From assembly GCF_033115175.1 (NCBI RefSeq), contig NC_084850.1, positions 104,515,939-104,579,938 of the forward strand: DNA of 64,000 nt, written 5' to 3'. Origin of the DNA: Lepus europaeus. Its lineage: Eukaryota > Chordata > Mammalia > Lagomorpha > Leporidae. Under the pieces are notes generated by a model. The model worked only from the letters and a program-made list of their open reading frames with translations. It had not been told where the DNA came from and made no database searches. Positions 10,990 to 22,869 of the stretch are shown here, piece after piece. Position 1 is the stretch's first letter. Each line of letters begins with the position of its first letter. The position numbers were made by a program, and so were the translations under genes.

Positions 10990-12425
10990 GCAAAACTCAC
11001 CCTCTTAAAATGTGTTTTGAAAAATGAATTGGCAACAAATTTCAATGTTTTAAGATTCTATTTAAATGCTAACTGATTTCTCTTAGGGATGGCTTCGTTT
11101 GTTTCAGCCTCCAGAGCAGTTCTCACTTTTTATTATTTGCCGTGCAAGCATTTACACTTACAGAGAATTATGGGCACGCAGTTATATTTAAAGTGAATAT
11201 TATTTAAGTATTGAAGGGTATGGAATTATATTCATTGAAACATAATTAAAGTACAGAGACATGTAATAATAAGTGGGTGGAAGTCTGTGCAATAATGATT
11301 CAAGGTAATCACTGCATTATGATTGTGTTGCAGATTAGAGCAGAAGGTAATGAGGTCTCCATTTAATGAGAGCACTTTCATTCTGAACCAGATTAGAGGC
11401 AAAGGGTCCTTCAGAGAACTGTCAGTTCCTAGTCTCACTACAGAAACAGGTGAAAATGCTGTTCTGCAGCGTTCTCATTTGAGTTTAGGAGTAGTTGGGG
11501 AAATGAGAGAGAATTTTCAAACTCTCACTCTTTTGCTTTATTGTGTGGATATGGGGTGGAGTCCCCAAATTAGGACCTGCAAATTAATTCCCAAATGGAG
11601 CACGAGAATCTCTCCCAATCAACCCCCATGTCTCTTTCCTACCTTAGCTCATGTGATTCCTCTGCAGGGAACCCCTGCTCTTGCCAAATGTCCTTAACCT
11701 TGGCATTGGAAATACCATAAACACTTCTTCCACAGCAGGTATGAAGGGGCCACTTGATGCTATTAGGATTTGGCAAAATGAGAGCCCAGGAGCTAAGGAG
11801 TTAATTAGTCTGATTGTTCTGTGCTGACCCGGATCCCATTCCACCAATTCCCAAGACTCCTGAAATTCTCCCTTTCTTTTGGCCACCCTATCCATACTGC
11901 CATTGTCCTGTTATGTGAGACCAGGAGACCATGATACCCAGTTCTGGCTCTCTTAAATCAGTGCGCAGACTCTTTCTAACCCTTGCCACCTCCTGGTTAT
12001 GGCTCTCCACAGCCCTGAAGTGTCTGCAGGCCAAAACCTCCTCTCCCTTCTCATTCCCTAGCAAGAGCAGCTGCTCAACCCCTCCTCCTCCGGGAGCCCT
12101 TAGGCCTCAAAAGTCACTTATACCACCGAGTTCCTGTAACCCTCCATTGTCTGTGGGACTCACAGAACAATTTGTGGATGGATGCTAAAGTCATATATCA
12201 CATACTTGTCTTCTCAATAATATTGTACTCTCCTTCTCTCAGGAAAATTCCTTCAAGGATCCTGTATCCTCAATGGCTAGCACAACACTGGTTGCCTATC
12301 AGAAGCAGTTCAATAATGAAGAGGTTAAGCACGTATGCTCTGTCTGTATTAGAATCATTGCAAAAAGAGATGCCACCTGAATCAAGTGATCAAAATGAAC
12401 ATTTTCAGTAATGGGAGAAACTGAC
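10990..12425. other. Non-coding stretch, no gene seen
   Basis: No repeat could be named with confidence. Frames of 68-124 codons at 11323-11697 and 11644-11895 overlap on opposite strands and show no protein-family features or convincing splice sites. Confidence 0.4.
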
Positions 12426-12429
12426 ATCA

Positions 12430-13225
12430 CAGATCTCCTTACATGCTGCATGGAGAAAGACACAATCTCACTTCTGTGATAGCCTTGCCCCAGATGGATA
12501 ATCTGGACCTAAACAAGAGGAAACGTTATACCAACTTTCAGGATATTCTAGAACGTAACTGGCCTGTGTTATCCGAACATGTCAAGATCATGAAAGACAA
12601 AGGAAGACTAAGGGAATGTTCAAAGTTAAAAGAAACTAAAATAATGTGGTGATTGCATGAGATGGATTTGATCAGGGACCACAGGATTTTTTTTTTTTTT
12701 CTGTAAGACATAACTGGAAGAATGGGTAGACTCTAAAAAAGGTCTGACGTTCTGCTAACAGATTTGTTTCAGTGTAAATTGGCAGCACAGTGACAATTAT
12801 ACTGTGTTGAGATAAGACAATCTCCTTGTTTTTAAGGAAATGCACACTGAAATATTCATGTCTGCAACCGATTCTTAAATGGTTTGAAAAAAGATGATTA
12901 TATATATGTAATATATATTATATACACATAAGCATATTTAAAGGAACTTGCAGGAAGTTCATGGAAAATGTGTACTATGAAAGAGCTATGCACCAGTTTC
13001 AAAATTTTTTTCACATCAAAATAAATTTATAATTCTTTTTTCCACAAGCCTTTGGAAGTATCCTTATATATGCATGTATGTATTGAAGTATGTAATATAT
13101 CTATACACCAAGAGAAGGATAAAGCAAATTTTGGCAACATTTTAGCATATTGAGAAACTGAATACAGGGTATGTGGAATTCTTGATATTCTTCTTGCACT
13201 TTGATGAATGAAATTATATCAAAAT
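12430..13225 (+). mobile_element. Old L1M-type LINE 3' end
   Basis: Sense 3'-terminal LINE sequence with the familiar order 'aatgtggtgattgcatgaga', 'atctccttgtttttaagg', 'aaatgcacactgaaatattcatg', then 'gataaagcaaattttggcaacat' and the terminal 'tatcaaaatac'. It is split by a MITE at 12940-13069. The same end-family recurs at 34880-35090 and 51190-51690. Confidence 0.6.
12940..13069. mobile_element. Mariner-like MITE, full length, palindromic
   Basis: About 130 bp with inverted ends: left 'ggaacttgcaggaagttcatg', right 'tttggaagtatcc'. The middle reads 'gtttcaaaatttttttcaca'. It lies in AT-rich DNA with TATA at both borders, compatible with TA insertion. Seven more copies or halves occur in the window. 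The name is by resemblance only. Confidence 0.65.
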
Positions 13226-13247
13226 ACAAGGATTTTTTTTGTTTCCG

Positions 13248-13568
13248 TTATTTTTTTTTATTTTGACAGGCAGAGTTAGACAGTGAGAGAGAGAGAGACA
13301 GAGAGAAAGGTCTTCCTTCTGTTGGTTCATTCCCCAAATGGCCGCTACAGCCAGAGCTACGCCGATCCAAAGCCAGGAGCCAGATGCTTCCTCCTGGTCT
13401 CCCATGCAGGTACAGGGGCCCAAGCACTTGGGCCATACTCCACTGCCTTCCCGGGCCACAGCAGAGAGCTGGCCTGGAAGAGGAGCAACTGGGACCAGAA
13501 CCTGGCACGCATATGGGATGCCTGCGCCGCAGGCAGAGGACTAACCAAGGGAGCCACAGTGCCGGCCC
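13248..13568 (-). mobile_element. CSINE2, full length
   Basis: Antisense copy from 'tttattttgacaggcagag' to 'gccacagtgccggcccc'. It lies between an L1 3' end and a MIR. Confidence 0.9.
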
Positions 13569-13574
13569 CTCTGT

Positions 13575-14155
13575 TATTCTTTTATAGTGTGGACTCCAAC
13601 ATCTGGTTTTGAGGATTGGAAGCCCAGCTTTGCCACTTACCAGTTGTCTGATGTTAGACAGGTTACTCAACCCTTGCCGCATTCAGTTTCCCAATCTGTA
13701 CTATGGGGATTAAGACAGTACTGGGGCTGGCGCTGTGGCATACTAGGTTAAGCCTCCGCCTGCAGCGGCAGCATCTCATATGAGCACCAGTTCCAGTTCT
13801 GGCTGCTCCACTTCCAATCCAGCTCTCTGCTATGGCCTGGGAAAGCAGTGGAAGATGGCTCAAGTGCTTGGGCCCCTGCACCCACGTGGGAGACCAGGAA
13901 GAGGCTGCTGGCTCCTGGCTTTGGATTGGTGCAGTTCCAGATGTTGCGGCCATTTGGGGAGTGAACCAGCAGATGGAAGACCTCTCTCTCTCTCTGTCTC
14001 TCCCTCTCTCTGACTATAACTCTGCCTCTCAAATAAATAAATAAATGTTAAAAACAAAAAACAGTACTCTGTGAGCAGGTTGCAATGAGAATTAAGCTTG
14101 GTAAAGTTCTCAGCGTGGTGCTTGGTTCAGAGTAAGCTCTTGGCAAATGATACCT
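13575..14155 (+). mobile_element. MIR SINE split by a CSINE
   Basis: The left half holds the MIR core ('agctttgccacttaccagtt', 'cagtttcccaatctgtacta', 'tggggattaagacagta'). The right half (14061-14155) continues with 'agaattaagcttggtaaag' and 'gtgcttggttcagagtaagc'. The halves join perfectly once the CSINE and one ACAGTACT duplicate are removed. Confidence 0.9.
13723..14060 (+). mobile_element. CSINE, full length, inside a MIR
   Basis: Sense copy from GGGGCTGGCGCTGTGGC to (AAAT)n and an A-rich tail. Target duplication ACAGTACT at 13715-13722 and 14061-14068. Confidence 0.95.
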
Positions 14156-14159
14156 TCCG

Positions 14160-16425
14160 TGGTTAAATGGCTCAGTCTAGGTTTCCTGCTGCTTATGATA
14201 AAGATGCTGTTGGGGAATTGTGAATTACTAAGACCAGGAGGGAACATTGTAGGTTGTCTCTTGTCTACCTGCAACTGGCCTGGGTATCTGCTCTGACCAC
14301 TGGAATCATGTGGGGGCTCTTGTCTCTGATTTTTAAGACCATTAGGATGGATTAAAGAGGGTTTTGGAGCCCAACCCAGGGCTTAAACAAAATATGCTTA
14401 TCACCAAACTGGTAGGGATATTTCAGGCCCAGCAGGACTCTGCCAAGGCCATTCTCAGAATGAGTTTTAACACCCTGTCAGGTGTATCACGTGTGCTTTA
14501 GGCTGAATGCCTACACCTGTCCTTCTCTCTTACCCACAAGGGCTCCAGTCCCAACAGAGAGCTATTCTGAATAGGTCAGACTCTCATTTGCTTCACCGAC
14601 CCTGAGCTGTAAATTCAGAGTGATTTCTGTATGGAAGAGAAAGGAATAATTATAGAATCATCTAGACCAAGCCTCTTACTCTACTATGGAGGAAACCAAG
14701 GCTCAGAAAGTCGATGAGACGTGTTTGAGATTACTTCTTGGGTTCTACTACAGAGAGGGCTGGACCAAGTTTCCCAGCTCTCGTCCTTTCCATAGGCCAC
14801 ATTGCTCTGCAGCACTGGAACTGGGAAAGTCAAGACATTCAGCGAGAAGCCCATATGAAGGGAACAACAGGAACTGGTGGCAACGCTGCCTCATCACAGA
14901 CTTGAGTCAGTCAGAACTAAAGGGCGTCTCTGCCACAACGCTGGAGTCCAGGACCCCTTGTCGGAAGCACACAGGCAAAGGAAGGCAGCTCAGCTTGCTG
15001 ACATTTGGGCCATCGTGCCCTGTAGGCCCAGGTGGCAAACTTAATGTTCCCTTAGATTTAGCGTTGTTTCTACTTCACTGACCAAAATAAAGCATTTGGA
15101 TTTCATTATACAGTGTGTTCCCTTAAATTTTTTTATACCCTCTTCCTTATTTCTTAATCAAAAGGCCTCTTATCACTCTCTCTGGTCTAAGTGTCAGCCA
15201 CGTTGCTTTAGTTATCTTCCTGGTTTCTTCTTTGCTTTGACTACCTCGGATTTGGGATATTAAGGATGGTTTCGGTGTGAAGTAAGCAGCTGCTCTTGAC
15301 TAATTGAGGGAGTGGAGGGCTGCCGTAAAAGGAATAGTCAGCATTTACTTCTGTTATTGGGTAATAAATCTACTTCCAAAACAACTTGAATGTAGATGTG
15401 AAAAACCCATAGATTTTTGGAGCTGGATATTTCTTTAGAACTCACTCATCCAGTGAGGGAACTCTTGGTCCCTCTGACATGTGCAAAGAGGGGCAATTCA
15501 TTTTTCCCAAATAATCTCAGAAGGAAGGCAATACAATTGTCCCAGAAAAATAAGCCCTGGGAGTCTGCAAGAATGGTTTTTTCCTTTTCAGTATATGACT
15601 GTTACTTCGAGGGAGGGTCTTAAGGCTGAAGAGCTAAGAGAGACACTGATGGAACCAAACTCTAGAATGATTAAAAAAGCAATCTGTTTTGACTGAAGCA
15701 TTCACCCAAAAGAGAGCAAAGCAGATTTCTGAATTTACTATGAGGCTGTGTTATTTGCTTGGCAAGGTGTTAAGACACGTTTTAGAATCTTGCATAGGCA
15801 TCCAGTGTAGTCAAGTCTCTCTTTCTAAATATCTATATATAGAGATATGTATATATGTATACATCTAAACCTGCCTTCTGTATATATGTATACATATATA
15901 CATCTATATGTATAATATCAGGAAGCAACACCTCAATTTCAATTTAAAAAGATTGATCTCTTAGAAAAATGAAGCAAACATAGCCAAAATCTAGAATCTT
16001 GACTCTCAGTGCTTAGACTTGAAGATAGTCTCTTAAGGAAAATAGTTGAGACACCTAAACTCTCAGTTCTGTCTTGGTAAGCGTAAAGTCTGTTTGGAAC
16101 AATCATACAATTCTGATTATTTAAATGTCCTTTTCTTCAACCTAGTACGAAAACTTTTTCTAGAAATGAGAACCCTTTGCTCCCGGCAGCCTTTGACTTC
16201 CAGCAGAGGTGTGTGGTCTGCTACTCGTCCTCAGGGCCAACACCCAAGGGCAAAGGGACCCGGAAGAGTCAGGGCTCTTCAGCTCTTTCTTCGCTCCAGA
16301 TGTGCAATGTGCAAACCACTGACAGCAAATGCCCTGTGAGGGTCACTGGTGTGCTCAAAGAGAAATGGAGAGGGAACAGCTGCTCGGAATCAGAGTGTTA
16401 TGCAGAAGGCAGGTTTAGAAGAACT
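14160..16425. other. Non-coding stretch with a MIR relic and an AT-rich tract
   Basis: 14650-14800 resembles a MIR ('tctactatggaggaaaccaaggctcagaaag'-type block, shown here only in part). The rest shows no repeat I can name and no gene. A 131-codon frame at 14686-15081 runs over the MIR relic and is not protein-like. Confidence 0.45.
15826..15918. repeat. AT-rich self-complementary (TATACA/TATATG)n tract
   Basis: About 90 bp of alternating TATATATGTATACAT-type sequence in two blocks separated by 'ctaaacctgccttctg'. Each block is nearly its own reverse complement, so cruciform formation is possible. Confidence 0.75.
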
Positions 16426-16427
16426 AA

Positions 16428-17395
16428 GAATGACAAATAAGCATCTGAGAAGATGCTCCGGATCATATGGCATCAGGGACATTCAAATTAAAACAACAAT
16501 GAGATGCCATCGCATATCTTTTGGAATGATCAAAATCTAGAACACCAACAACACCCAATGCTGGCAAGGATGTGGAGGAACAGAAGCTGTCATTCGTTCC
16601 TGGTGGGAATGCACAATGGTTCAGCCACTTTCGAAGGTAGTTTGGCATTTTTTACAAAACTGCACAAACTTTTGCCATATAATCCAAAAATTGCACTCCT
16701 TGGTGTTTACTCAAAATGGTTGAAAACTTAGGTCCACATGAAACCTGCACCAGACGATTGAGCAGTTTTATTTACGACTGCCAAAACTTGGAAGCAACCA
16801 AGATTTCCTTCAGTAGGTGAATGGATGAACCAAGTGTGGGACATCTAGACGATGGAATATTATTCAAAGCTAAAAAGACGTGACATGTCAAATGAAAAGA
16901 AATAGAGGAAGTTTAAATGCATATAAGTAAGCGGAAGACGCCATCTTGAAAAAGCTACGTACTGTAGCTTGACATTCTAGAAAAGGCAAAACTATTGAGA
17001 CTAAATGATTCAATGGTTGCTAGGGGTGAGGGAAGGAAGAATGAAAAAGTAGAGCACAGAGGATCCTGAGCACAGTGAAACTACTCTGTATGATACTATA
17101 ATGATAGACGTGGGCCATTATACATTTGTCCAAACTCCAAGAGGGCACGACACCAAGAGTGAACTCGAATGTAGCTGTGGACTTTGGAAGACAATGGTGT
17201 GTCGATGCAGGTTCATTGATTGTAACAAATGTGCCACTCTGGTGGAGGATGTTGACAATGAGGGGGGCTCTGTGTGTGTGTGTGCGTGCGTGTGTGTGTA
17301 GAGGAGGAGGGTATGGGGCAAATCTCTGTGCCTTTCTCTTAATTTTATTATGAACCTAAAATTGATCTAAAAGAAGTCATTAAGAAAAGGGAGTT
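16428..17395 (+). mobile_element. Old L1 LINE, ORF2 C-terminus and 3' UTR
   Basis: Sense L1 end with 'acattcaaattaaaacaaca', 'tggcaaggatgtggaggaac', 'tcattcgttcctggtgggaat', 'ggaatattattcaaagctaa' and 'tcaatggttgctaggggtga'. Several frameshifts and stops, 5' truncated. A (TG)n run interrupts the 3' UTR at 17270-17300. Confidence 0.85.
17270..17300. repeat. (TG)n microsatellite, impure
   Basis: TGTGTGTG tract with two CG interruptions, located in an L1 3' UTR. Confidence 0.85.
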
Positions 17396-18186
17396 AAGAA
17401 CTCAGTTCAGTGACTGTGACATGAAACAGATATCTGAATACCCCCAAATAACCCTTATTTTACTTTATTTATTTTTCTTGCAAATCTGGCTTGGGCTGTT
17501 TTGTTCTATTCCTCTGCCTCCCTCTGGACTCAGGATCTCATGACCTTCTTCTGAACCATTGCAATAGTTGGCTAAGGGGCTTAGTCTCTTACTCATTCAA
17601 TCCAAATCCCATACTACTGCCAAGATTGTTTTAATTTAAAAAAGGGAAATTTTATGGAAAGTTGGAAGCAGTCCGGAGAGCCAGGATGTCCAAAAGCAGG
17701 ATGATAGTTGAGGTCTAGCCATGGGATGGAGTATTTGTAGCCATTGAAGCTCTGTACCAGTGAAGATTGATCTTCACGAGGGTTCTTCATGAACCAGTGA
17801 ATTAGTCATGATTTGGCACTAGGTGACAGAAGTGATGTGGCCTATGTGATCTCAATGAGGTCATCTAGACTAGTGTATAAACTTAGCTACGCCTAACACA
17901 TTTGGAAAGGTAACAAGGTACTGTCTATTACCAAAAAGAAAATCATTGACCAGACCAGACTTTCTCAAATGGGGCCCTCAGGGGACATTGTTGGGGAAAG
18001 GTCACTGCCCAAAGGACTTGCTCTGAGTTTTCAAGAAAAGGTGGTTGTGATAAATGGAGGTATTGACCACAGTGGGGGACATGTGTTTCTAGGGCTTTGG
18101 GAAGAGCTTGGGGTTAGGGGTGCTAAGGTTTGTCTTGTGCCCCTGAACAAAGATGGCATGGGCAGAGATGGGCCCAGGAAGGTGCA
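17396..18186. other. Non-coding stretch, no gene seen
   Basis: No named repeat could be supported. A 73-codon frame at 17969-18190 ends at an LTR border and lacks protein-family features. Confidence 0.4.
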
Positions 18187-18187
18187 A

Positions 18188-18529
18188 TAGTTCAAATATG
18201 ATTTGGCCCTTAGATTCATGCAGACATTTAAGCCCAAAGACAAAAGCTAATGGTGCTGGCCGGCGCCGAGGCTCACTTGGCTAATCCTCCACCTGCAGCG
18301 CTAGCACCCTGGGTTCTAGTCTCAGTCGGGGCGCCGGATTCTGTCCCGGTTGCTCCTCTTCCAGTCCAGCTCTCTGCGGTGGCCCGGGAAGTCAGTGGAG
18401 GATGGCCCAAGTGCTTAGGCCCTGCACCTGCATGGGAGACCAGGAGGAAGCACCTGGCTCCTGGCTTCAGATCGGTGCAGTGTGCCGGCTATAGCAGCCA
18501 TTTGGGGGTGAACCAATGGAAAACGAAGA

Positions 18530-18563
<34 letters not shown>

Positions 18564-18575
18564 ACTCTGCCTGTC

Positions 18576-18606
<31 letters not shown>

Positions 18607-18969
18607 GAAAAAAAAAAGCTAATGATGCTAAGAGGGTAGCAACTTAATCCAGTTATGTTATTTACGAGGTGGACCTAGTGGGAGGCCTTTAGGTCACTGG
18701 GGGCGGGCCCTTGGGAGGTGGTTCTTGCAAGAGGGTTGCTTATAAAAGCCTGAGATTGGCCCAACTGCTCTCTCAGCTCCCCAGTTCCCCATCTGATCCT
18801 TCTCCTGCATTGCTCTGTCATTGCCATCCAACTGCCCTCATCGGAGGCCCAAGTAGCTGGGCTGCCCAATCTGGAACTTGAATCAGCAAAACTGTGAGCC
18901 AAACAAACACTTTCTCTTTATAAAGTTAGTTTCCTTAGGTATTTCCTTGTGGTCACAAAAATACTAATA
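18188..18969 (+). mobile_element. MaLR-type LTR (MST/MLT-like), split by a CSINE2
   Basis: Starts near 'aatatgatttggcccttaga', continues after the CSINE with 'caacttaatccagttatgtt', 'ggtggacctagtgggaggcc' and 'ctgggggcgggccctt', and ends near 'gtggtcacaaaaatactaata'. This order is that of MaLR LTRs. No internal coding region is attached. Confidence 0.75.
18253..18613 (+). mobile_element. CSINE2, full length, inside a MaLR LTR
   Basis: Sense CSINE2 from 'ggccggcgccgaggctcact' through a (CT)n block (18535-18562) to CTGCCTGTC and a long A-rich tail. Target duplication AAAAGCTAATG at 18242-18252 and 18614-18624. Confidence 0.95.
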
Positions 18970-19300
18970 GAGGCCAGCACAGTGGCGTAGCGGGTAAAGC
19001 TGCCGCGTGCAGTGCCAGCATCCCATATGGGCTCCGGTTTGAGTCCCGGCAGCTCCACTTCCCATCCAGCTCTCTGCTATGGCCTGGGAAAGCAGTGGAG
19101 GATGGCCCAAGTCCTTAGGCCCCTGCACCCACTTGGAAGACCCGGAAGAAGCTCCTGGCTCCTGGCTTCGGATCGGCACAGCTCCGGCCATTGCGGCCAG
19201 TTGGGGAGTGAACCAGTGGATGGAAGACTTCTCTTTCTCTCTCTGTCTCTCCCTTTCTCTGTCTGTAACTCTGCCTCTCAAATAAATAAATAAATCTAAA
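18970..19300 (+). mobile_element. CSINE, full length
   Basis: Sense copy from 'gaggccagcacagtggcgta' to AAATAAATAAATAAATC. The tail runs into a GAAGG/GGGA-rich low-complexity stretch up to about 19375. Confidence 0.9.
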
Positions 19301-19375
19301 GAAAGGAAGGAAGGAAGTGGGGGAGGGAGGGAGAAAGAAAGAAGACAGATACTGTGAGGGAGGTAGCGAGAGAAA
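19301..19375. repeat. GA-rich low-complexity (GGAAG/GGGAGG/GAAA)
   Basis: Purine-only stretch at the tail of the preceding CSINE, of the kind that grows out of A-rich SINE tails. Confidence 0.75.
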
Positions 19376-19379
19376 GAAA

Positions 19380-20618
19380 GATCAGGGTGTAGGTGAGGTC
19401 TGCAAGAACCCTCAAATCAACAGGGAGGGGAAGAAGTAGTTTTGGGATTCCTATGAGTTTTAAGCCTGGAGTGTGACCATTGTTTCTTTCCCTGAGAGGT
19501 GCCGGCCAATGCAAGTTACAGTGGCGCCACCCCTCAAATCCAGGCTGATCTTCCCAGTTTCCCCTTTCCAACCATTCAGTGTCCACCACCCAAGGATGGA
19601 GAGGAATGACATGTGCTTTGCCCTCTTCCTTCCTCATTGAGTGCTGGCCCCTTGGGCAAAAGTCTCTGTGCCTTTGAGCGGGTAGGATTCTTCTATTTAC
19701 ATGGTGATTGAGTGAGATGGAAAGTCAGAGAGCCGGCACACTGGATCTAGGAGAGGGGGACAGACGCAGTGTGCCCCACCTGCACTAAGCTCAAATGACC
19801 GTCACTGGCATCTAGGCCCTGCAGAAGCCCATCTTCTTCTTCCTCTCTGTTCCACATTACCCTATTATTCTGCCAGGGCCCCATTGCCTCAAAAAAGCCA
19901 AACTGTCATGCTTCTGCTCATGTCCCTCTCATGGAAGCCATGATTGGCTTTTACACATGGGCAATCAGCTCCTTGCCCGTGAGGCAAAGAATTAGCCTCA
20001 CTTCATTGGACTTCGAGTTCTCTTCCCTTAGAAAGTTAATAGGTTGTCTCTCTTTGGTTTTGATGATAATTCAAAGTAAAGACATCCATTCACTTCACAT
20101 CTTACAAAAATCAAGCATTCCCATTCCGGACTTTGCAATGATTTTTCTGGGCTCAGTGTCTCAGAACCATAATAATTGACTTGGCAATATGAAAAGTCAT
20201 TTGCAGTGGAAGTGTGATGAGGCTCCCCTTCATTTGATACTCGAAATGTCTTCCATAAATCTAGCTTATTAAAACAACGAGTCTCTCATAATATTTATGC
20301 AATTTTCAAATGAGATGGTCATAAAATTGCTATAAAATATTAAAAGTCTATTTTCTGCTGATGACAATGATGCAAATATTGATGCAGGCCCACTAAGATA
20401 TACTAAGCTCACGCTCATCAAAATGGATAGAGGAGGCTACTGCAATATTTCTTCAGACTATTTGAAAACCAGATTAAGTGCTTTTATTTTCTATTTTCTT
20501 AGTTTCTCCTAGTTAGTAGAGATAGCCTTTGTGTTTATGAGTGTGATGTTGGTATGTTCACATTTTTTATGTTGAAGTTTCTGTATAATGTTTTCATATA
20601 TTCCCTCCTCAACAGACA
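19380..20618. other. Non-coding stretch, no gene seen
   Basis: No repeat named with confidence and no coding-like exon. AT content rises from about 20180 rightward. Confidence 0.4.
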
Positions 20619-20620
20619 TA

Positions 20621-20756
20621 TATGAGGATACTTTAAGACATTTATGGGAAATGTGTATTATGGAAAAAAATATGCATAGATTTCAAATTGTTTTGTGCCA
20701 AAATAAACTTCTCTTTTAATTCTATTTTCCCATTGACTTTTTGAAGTCCCCTTATA
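20621..20756. mobile_element. Mariner-like MITE, full length
   Basis: Starts 'tatgaggatactttaagaca', has the middle 'gcatagatttcaaattg' and ends with 'gactttttgaagtccccttat'. The two ends are near inverted complements. It is immediately followed by an L2 end. Confidence 0.75.
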
Positions 20757-20915
20757 CATGCAAGGCACTGTGTTAAGTGCTTCAGGGAATAAAATTACAA
20801 CAAAATGGTCCTTAGTGCTCCAGAGTTCATGATTGTGGGGTGAGGGTGAGGACTAGGGTAGGGCTATGAAAAGAACTAAGTCAAAACAGCAACCAAGAGA
20901 ATAAATGGGAAATAA
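20757..20915 (+). mobile_element. L2 LINE 3' end
   Basis: Contains 'caaggcactgtgttaagtgc', 'cagggaataaaattacaaca' and the degenerate terminal region of L2. Old and diverged. Confidence 0.55.
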
Positions 20916-21177
20916 AGGTGTGATCAGCATGCTGTGAGAGTAAAGAGAACAATTACTCCCAGCCTTAATACCCAAGAGAACTTCATGGAAACACTGGTGA
21001 TTCACTTTGATCAATGAATATTACCATTGCAAGTAGCTACAAGTCTTCCCCAGCCTAGGAAATCATCTTTTCAAAAATTGTCCTAATTTCTCGCCTAGAG
21101 ATGAACTTGTTAGTGACCTCTGTTACCATTAAATAGAGAATAAAAATTTCTACCATTTGCCTATCATGATTACTCTT

Positions 21178-21240
21178 CTTTAAAAAATATTTATTTGAAA
21201 GACAGAATTACAGAGGGAGGGAGGGAGGAAGGGAGGGAGG

Positions 21241-21287
<47 letters not shown>

Positions 21288-21539
21288 TCTATCTGCTGGT
21301 TTAGTTCCCAAATGGACACAATGGTTGGGGTTGGGTCGGACTGAAGCTAGGAGCCTGGAACTCCACCTAGGTCTCCCACATGAATGGCAGCGACCCAAGC
21401 ACTTGGGCCATCTTTGCTGCTTTCCCAGGCACATTAGTAGGGGGGACTGGATTGGAAGTGGAGCAGCCAGGGCACAAACCAGCACGCATATGAGATGATG
21501 GTGTTGCAGGTGGCGGTTTAATCTGCTGTACCACAATGC
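21178..21539 (-). mobile_element. CSINE with long purine tract
   Basis: Antisense copy from 'aaaatatttatttgaaagac' to 'gtaccacaatgc'. Target duplication CATGATTACTCTT at 21165-21177 and 21540-21552. The tail-side block is an unusually long (GGGA)n then (GA)n run (21211-21285), a strong length-variation candidate. Confidence 0.95.
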
Positions 21540-21554
21540 CATGATTACTCTTAT

Positions 21555-21972
21555 TCTTAACAACCTCTATGGCATTAGTGTAAATGAATATGAAAGGGCC
21601 ACTTGGTGACTTGGTGAACTTTCACTTCCTCACTCAGGCTAGGTTCTTTGAAATTTTCAGCACAGCAGCTTCCGCCTGGGCCTTGGCTCTGGGGATCTTG
21701 GGCTGATGAAACTCAGCCCTGCTCTAAAGCAACCTTGCTCTCAGCAGAGCTTCCTCATGGCTTGGCCTCTGGGAAGGATAGTTGCTAATTAAGCCCAGTC
21801 TCCTTTTCTCTCCCTCTGTTTCAGATTCATCCGAAAACAAGCACCAAAGTAGCATGCTCACAGATCTTGCTGCATATAGGGAAAGATGCCAGGAAGGATT
21901 AGTTAGTAGCTGGCTAGAATGGTTAGGAGGGAGTGGGACTAGGTGTGGAATGAGCATATTAAGAGGTTTAAT
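21555..21972. other. Non-coding stretch, no gene seen
   Basis: No recognised repeat. Two overlapping frames on opposite strands (21724-21957 and 21782-22156) run into a CSINE and are not coding-like. Confidence 0.4.
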
Positions 21973-21973
21973 C

Positions 21974-22297
21974 TGGGGCGGGTGCTACAGCAGTTACAAT
22001 GCTTCGTGGGACTCCTGCATCGCATATTGGAGTGCCAGTTCCAGTCCTGCCTACTCTGCACTTCTGATCCAGTTTCCTGCTACTGCATACCCTAGGACAG
22101 CAGGTGATGGGTCAAGTAGTTGGATCCCTGTCACCCATATGGGGGACCCAGATTGAGTTCTGGGCTTTGGCCTGGCCCAGCCCTAGTTGTTGTGGGCATT
22201 TGAGACATGAATCAGCAGATGGAAGATCTCTCTCGCTTGCTTGCTCCCTCTCTTTTGATGTCACTCTGCCTTTTAAATAAATAAGTAAATAAAACTT
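21974..22297 (+). mobile_element. CSINE, older subfamily, full length
   Basis: Sense copy from 'ggggcgggtgctacagcagtt' to 'ttttaaataaataagtaaataa'. The head differs from the common type, which suggests an older subfamily. Confidence 0.85.
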
Positions 22298-22304
22298 TTT
22301 AAAT

Positions 22305-22519
22305 TAGATATTTGTTTTATTGACACAATAATTGTGCACATTTATGGGGTACAATATAATATTTTGCATAATAAGTGCATACATTTAATGATCAAATTAG
22401 GATAATTAGCATCCATCACTTCATATATTCAAGATTTCTTTGTAGTGTGAACATTCAAGTCTTTCTTCTAGCTATTTAGAAATATACAATATGTTATTGT
22501 TAACTATTGTTACCCTACT
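22305..22519 (-). mobile_element. L1 3' UTR fragment
   Basis: Antisense 3' UTR: 'gtgcacatttatggggtaca', 'ggataattagcatccatcac', 'ttcttctagctatttagaaa', 'taccctactgtgcc'. Homologous to 2190-2340 but a different copy. A CSINE follows directly. Confidence 0.8.
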
Positions 22520-22848
22520 GTGCCAGTGCTGTGGTACAGTAGGTTAATCCTCCGCCTACGGCGCCTGCACCCCATATGGGCGCTAGTTCATGTCCCGGCT
22601 GCTCCTCTTCCAATCTAGCTCTCTGCTATGGCCTGGGAAAGCAGTAGAAGATGGTCCAAGTCCTTGGGCCCCTGTACCCATGTGGGAGACCCAGAAGAAG
22701 CTCCTGGTTCCTGGCTTTAGATTGGTCCAGCTCCAGCCATTGTGGCCATTTGGGGAGTGAGCCAGCTGGTGGAAGACTTTTCTCTCTGTCTCTTCTTCTC
22801 TCTTTGTATAACTCTGCCTCTCAGATAAATAAATAATTTTTTTAAAAA
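22520..22848 (+). mobile_element. CSINE, full length
   Basis: Sense copy from 'gtgccagtgctgtggtacag' to 'cagataaataaataattt'. Inserted at the edge of the L1 3' UTR fragment. Confidence 0.9.
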
Positions 22849-22869
22849 GAAACATAATCTAGAAATATC

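Noticed and set aside
13248..14057. Cluster of proline/serine-rich frames (up to 144 codons)
   Set aside because: All fall inside two CSINEs and are composed of SINE-encoded SLSLSLSL and WPKCLGP-type text.
14686..15081. 131-codon plus frame
   Set aside because: It starts in a MIR relic and shows no protein-family features; chance frame.
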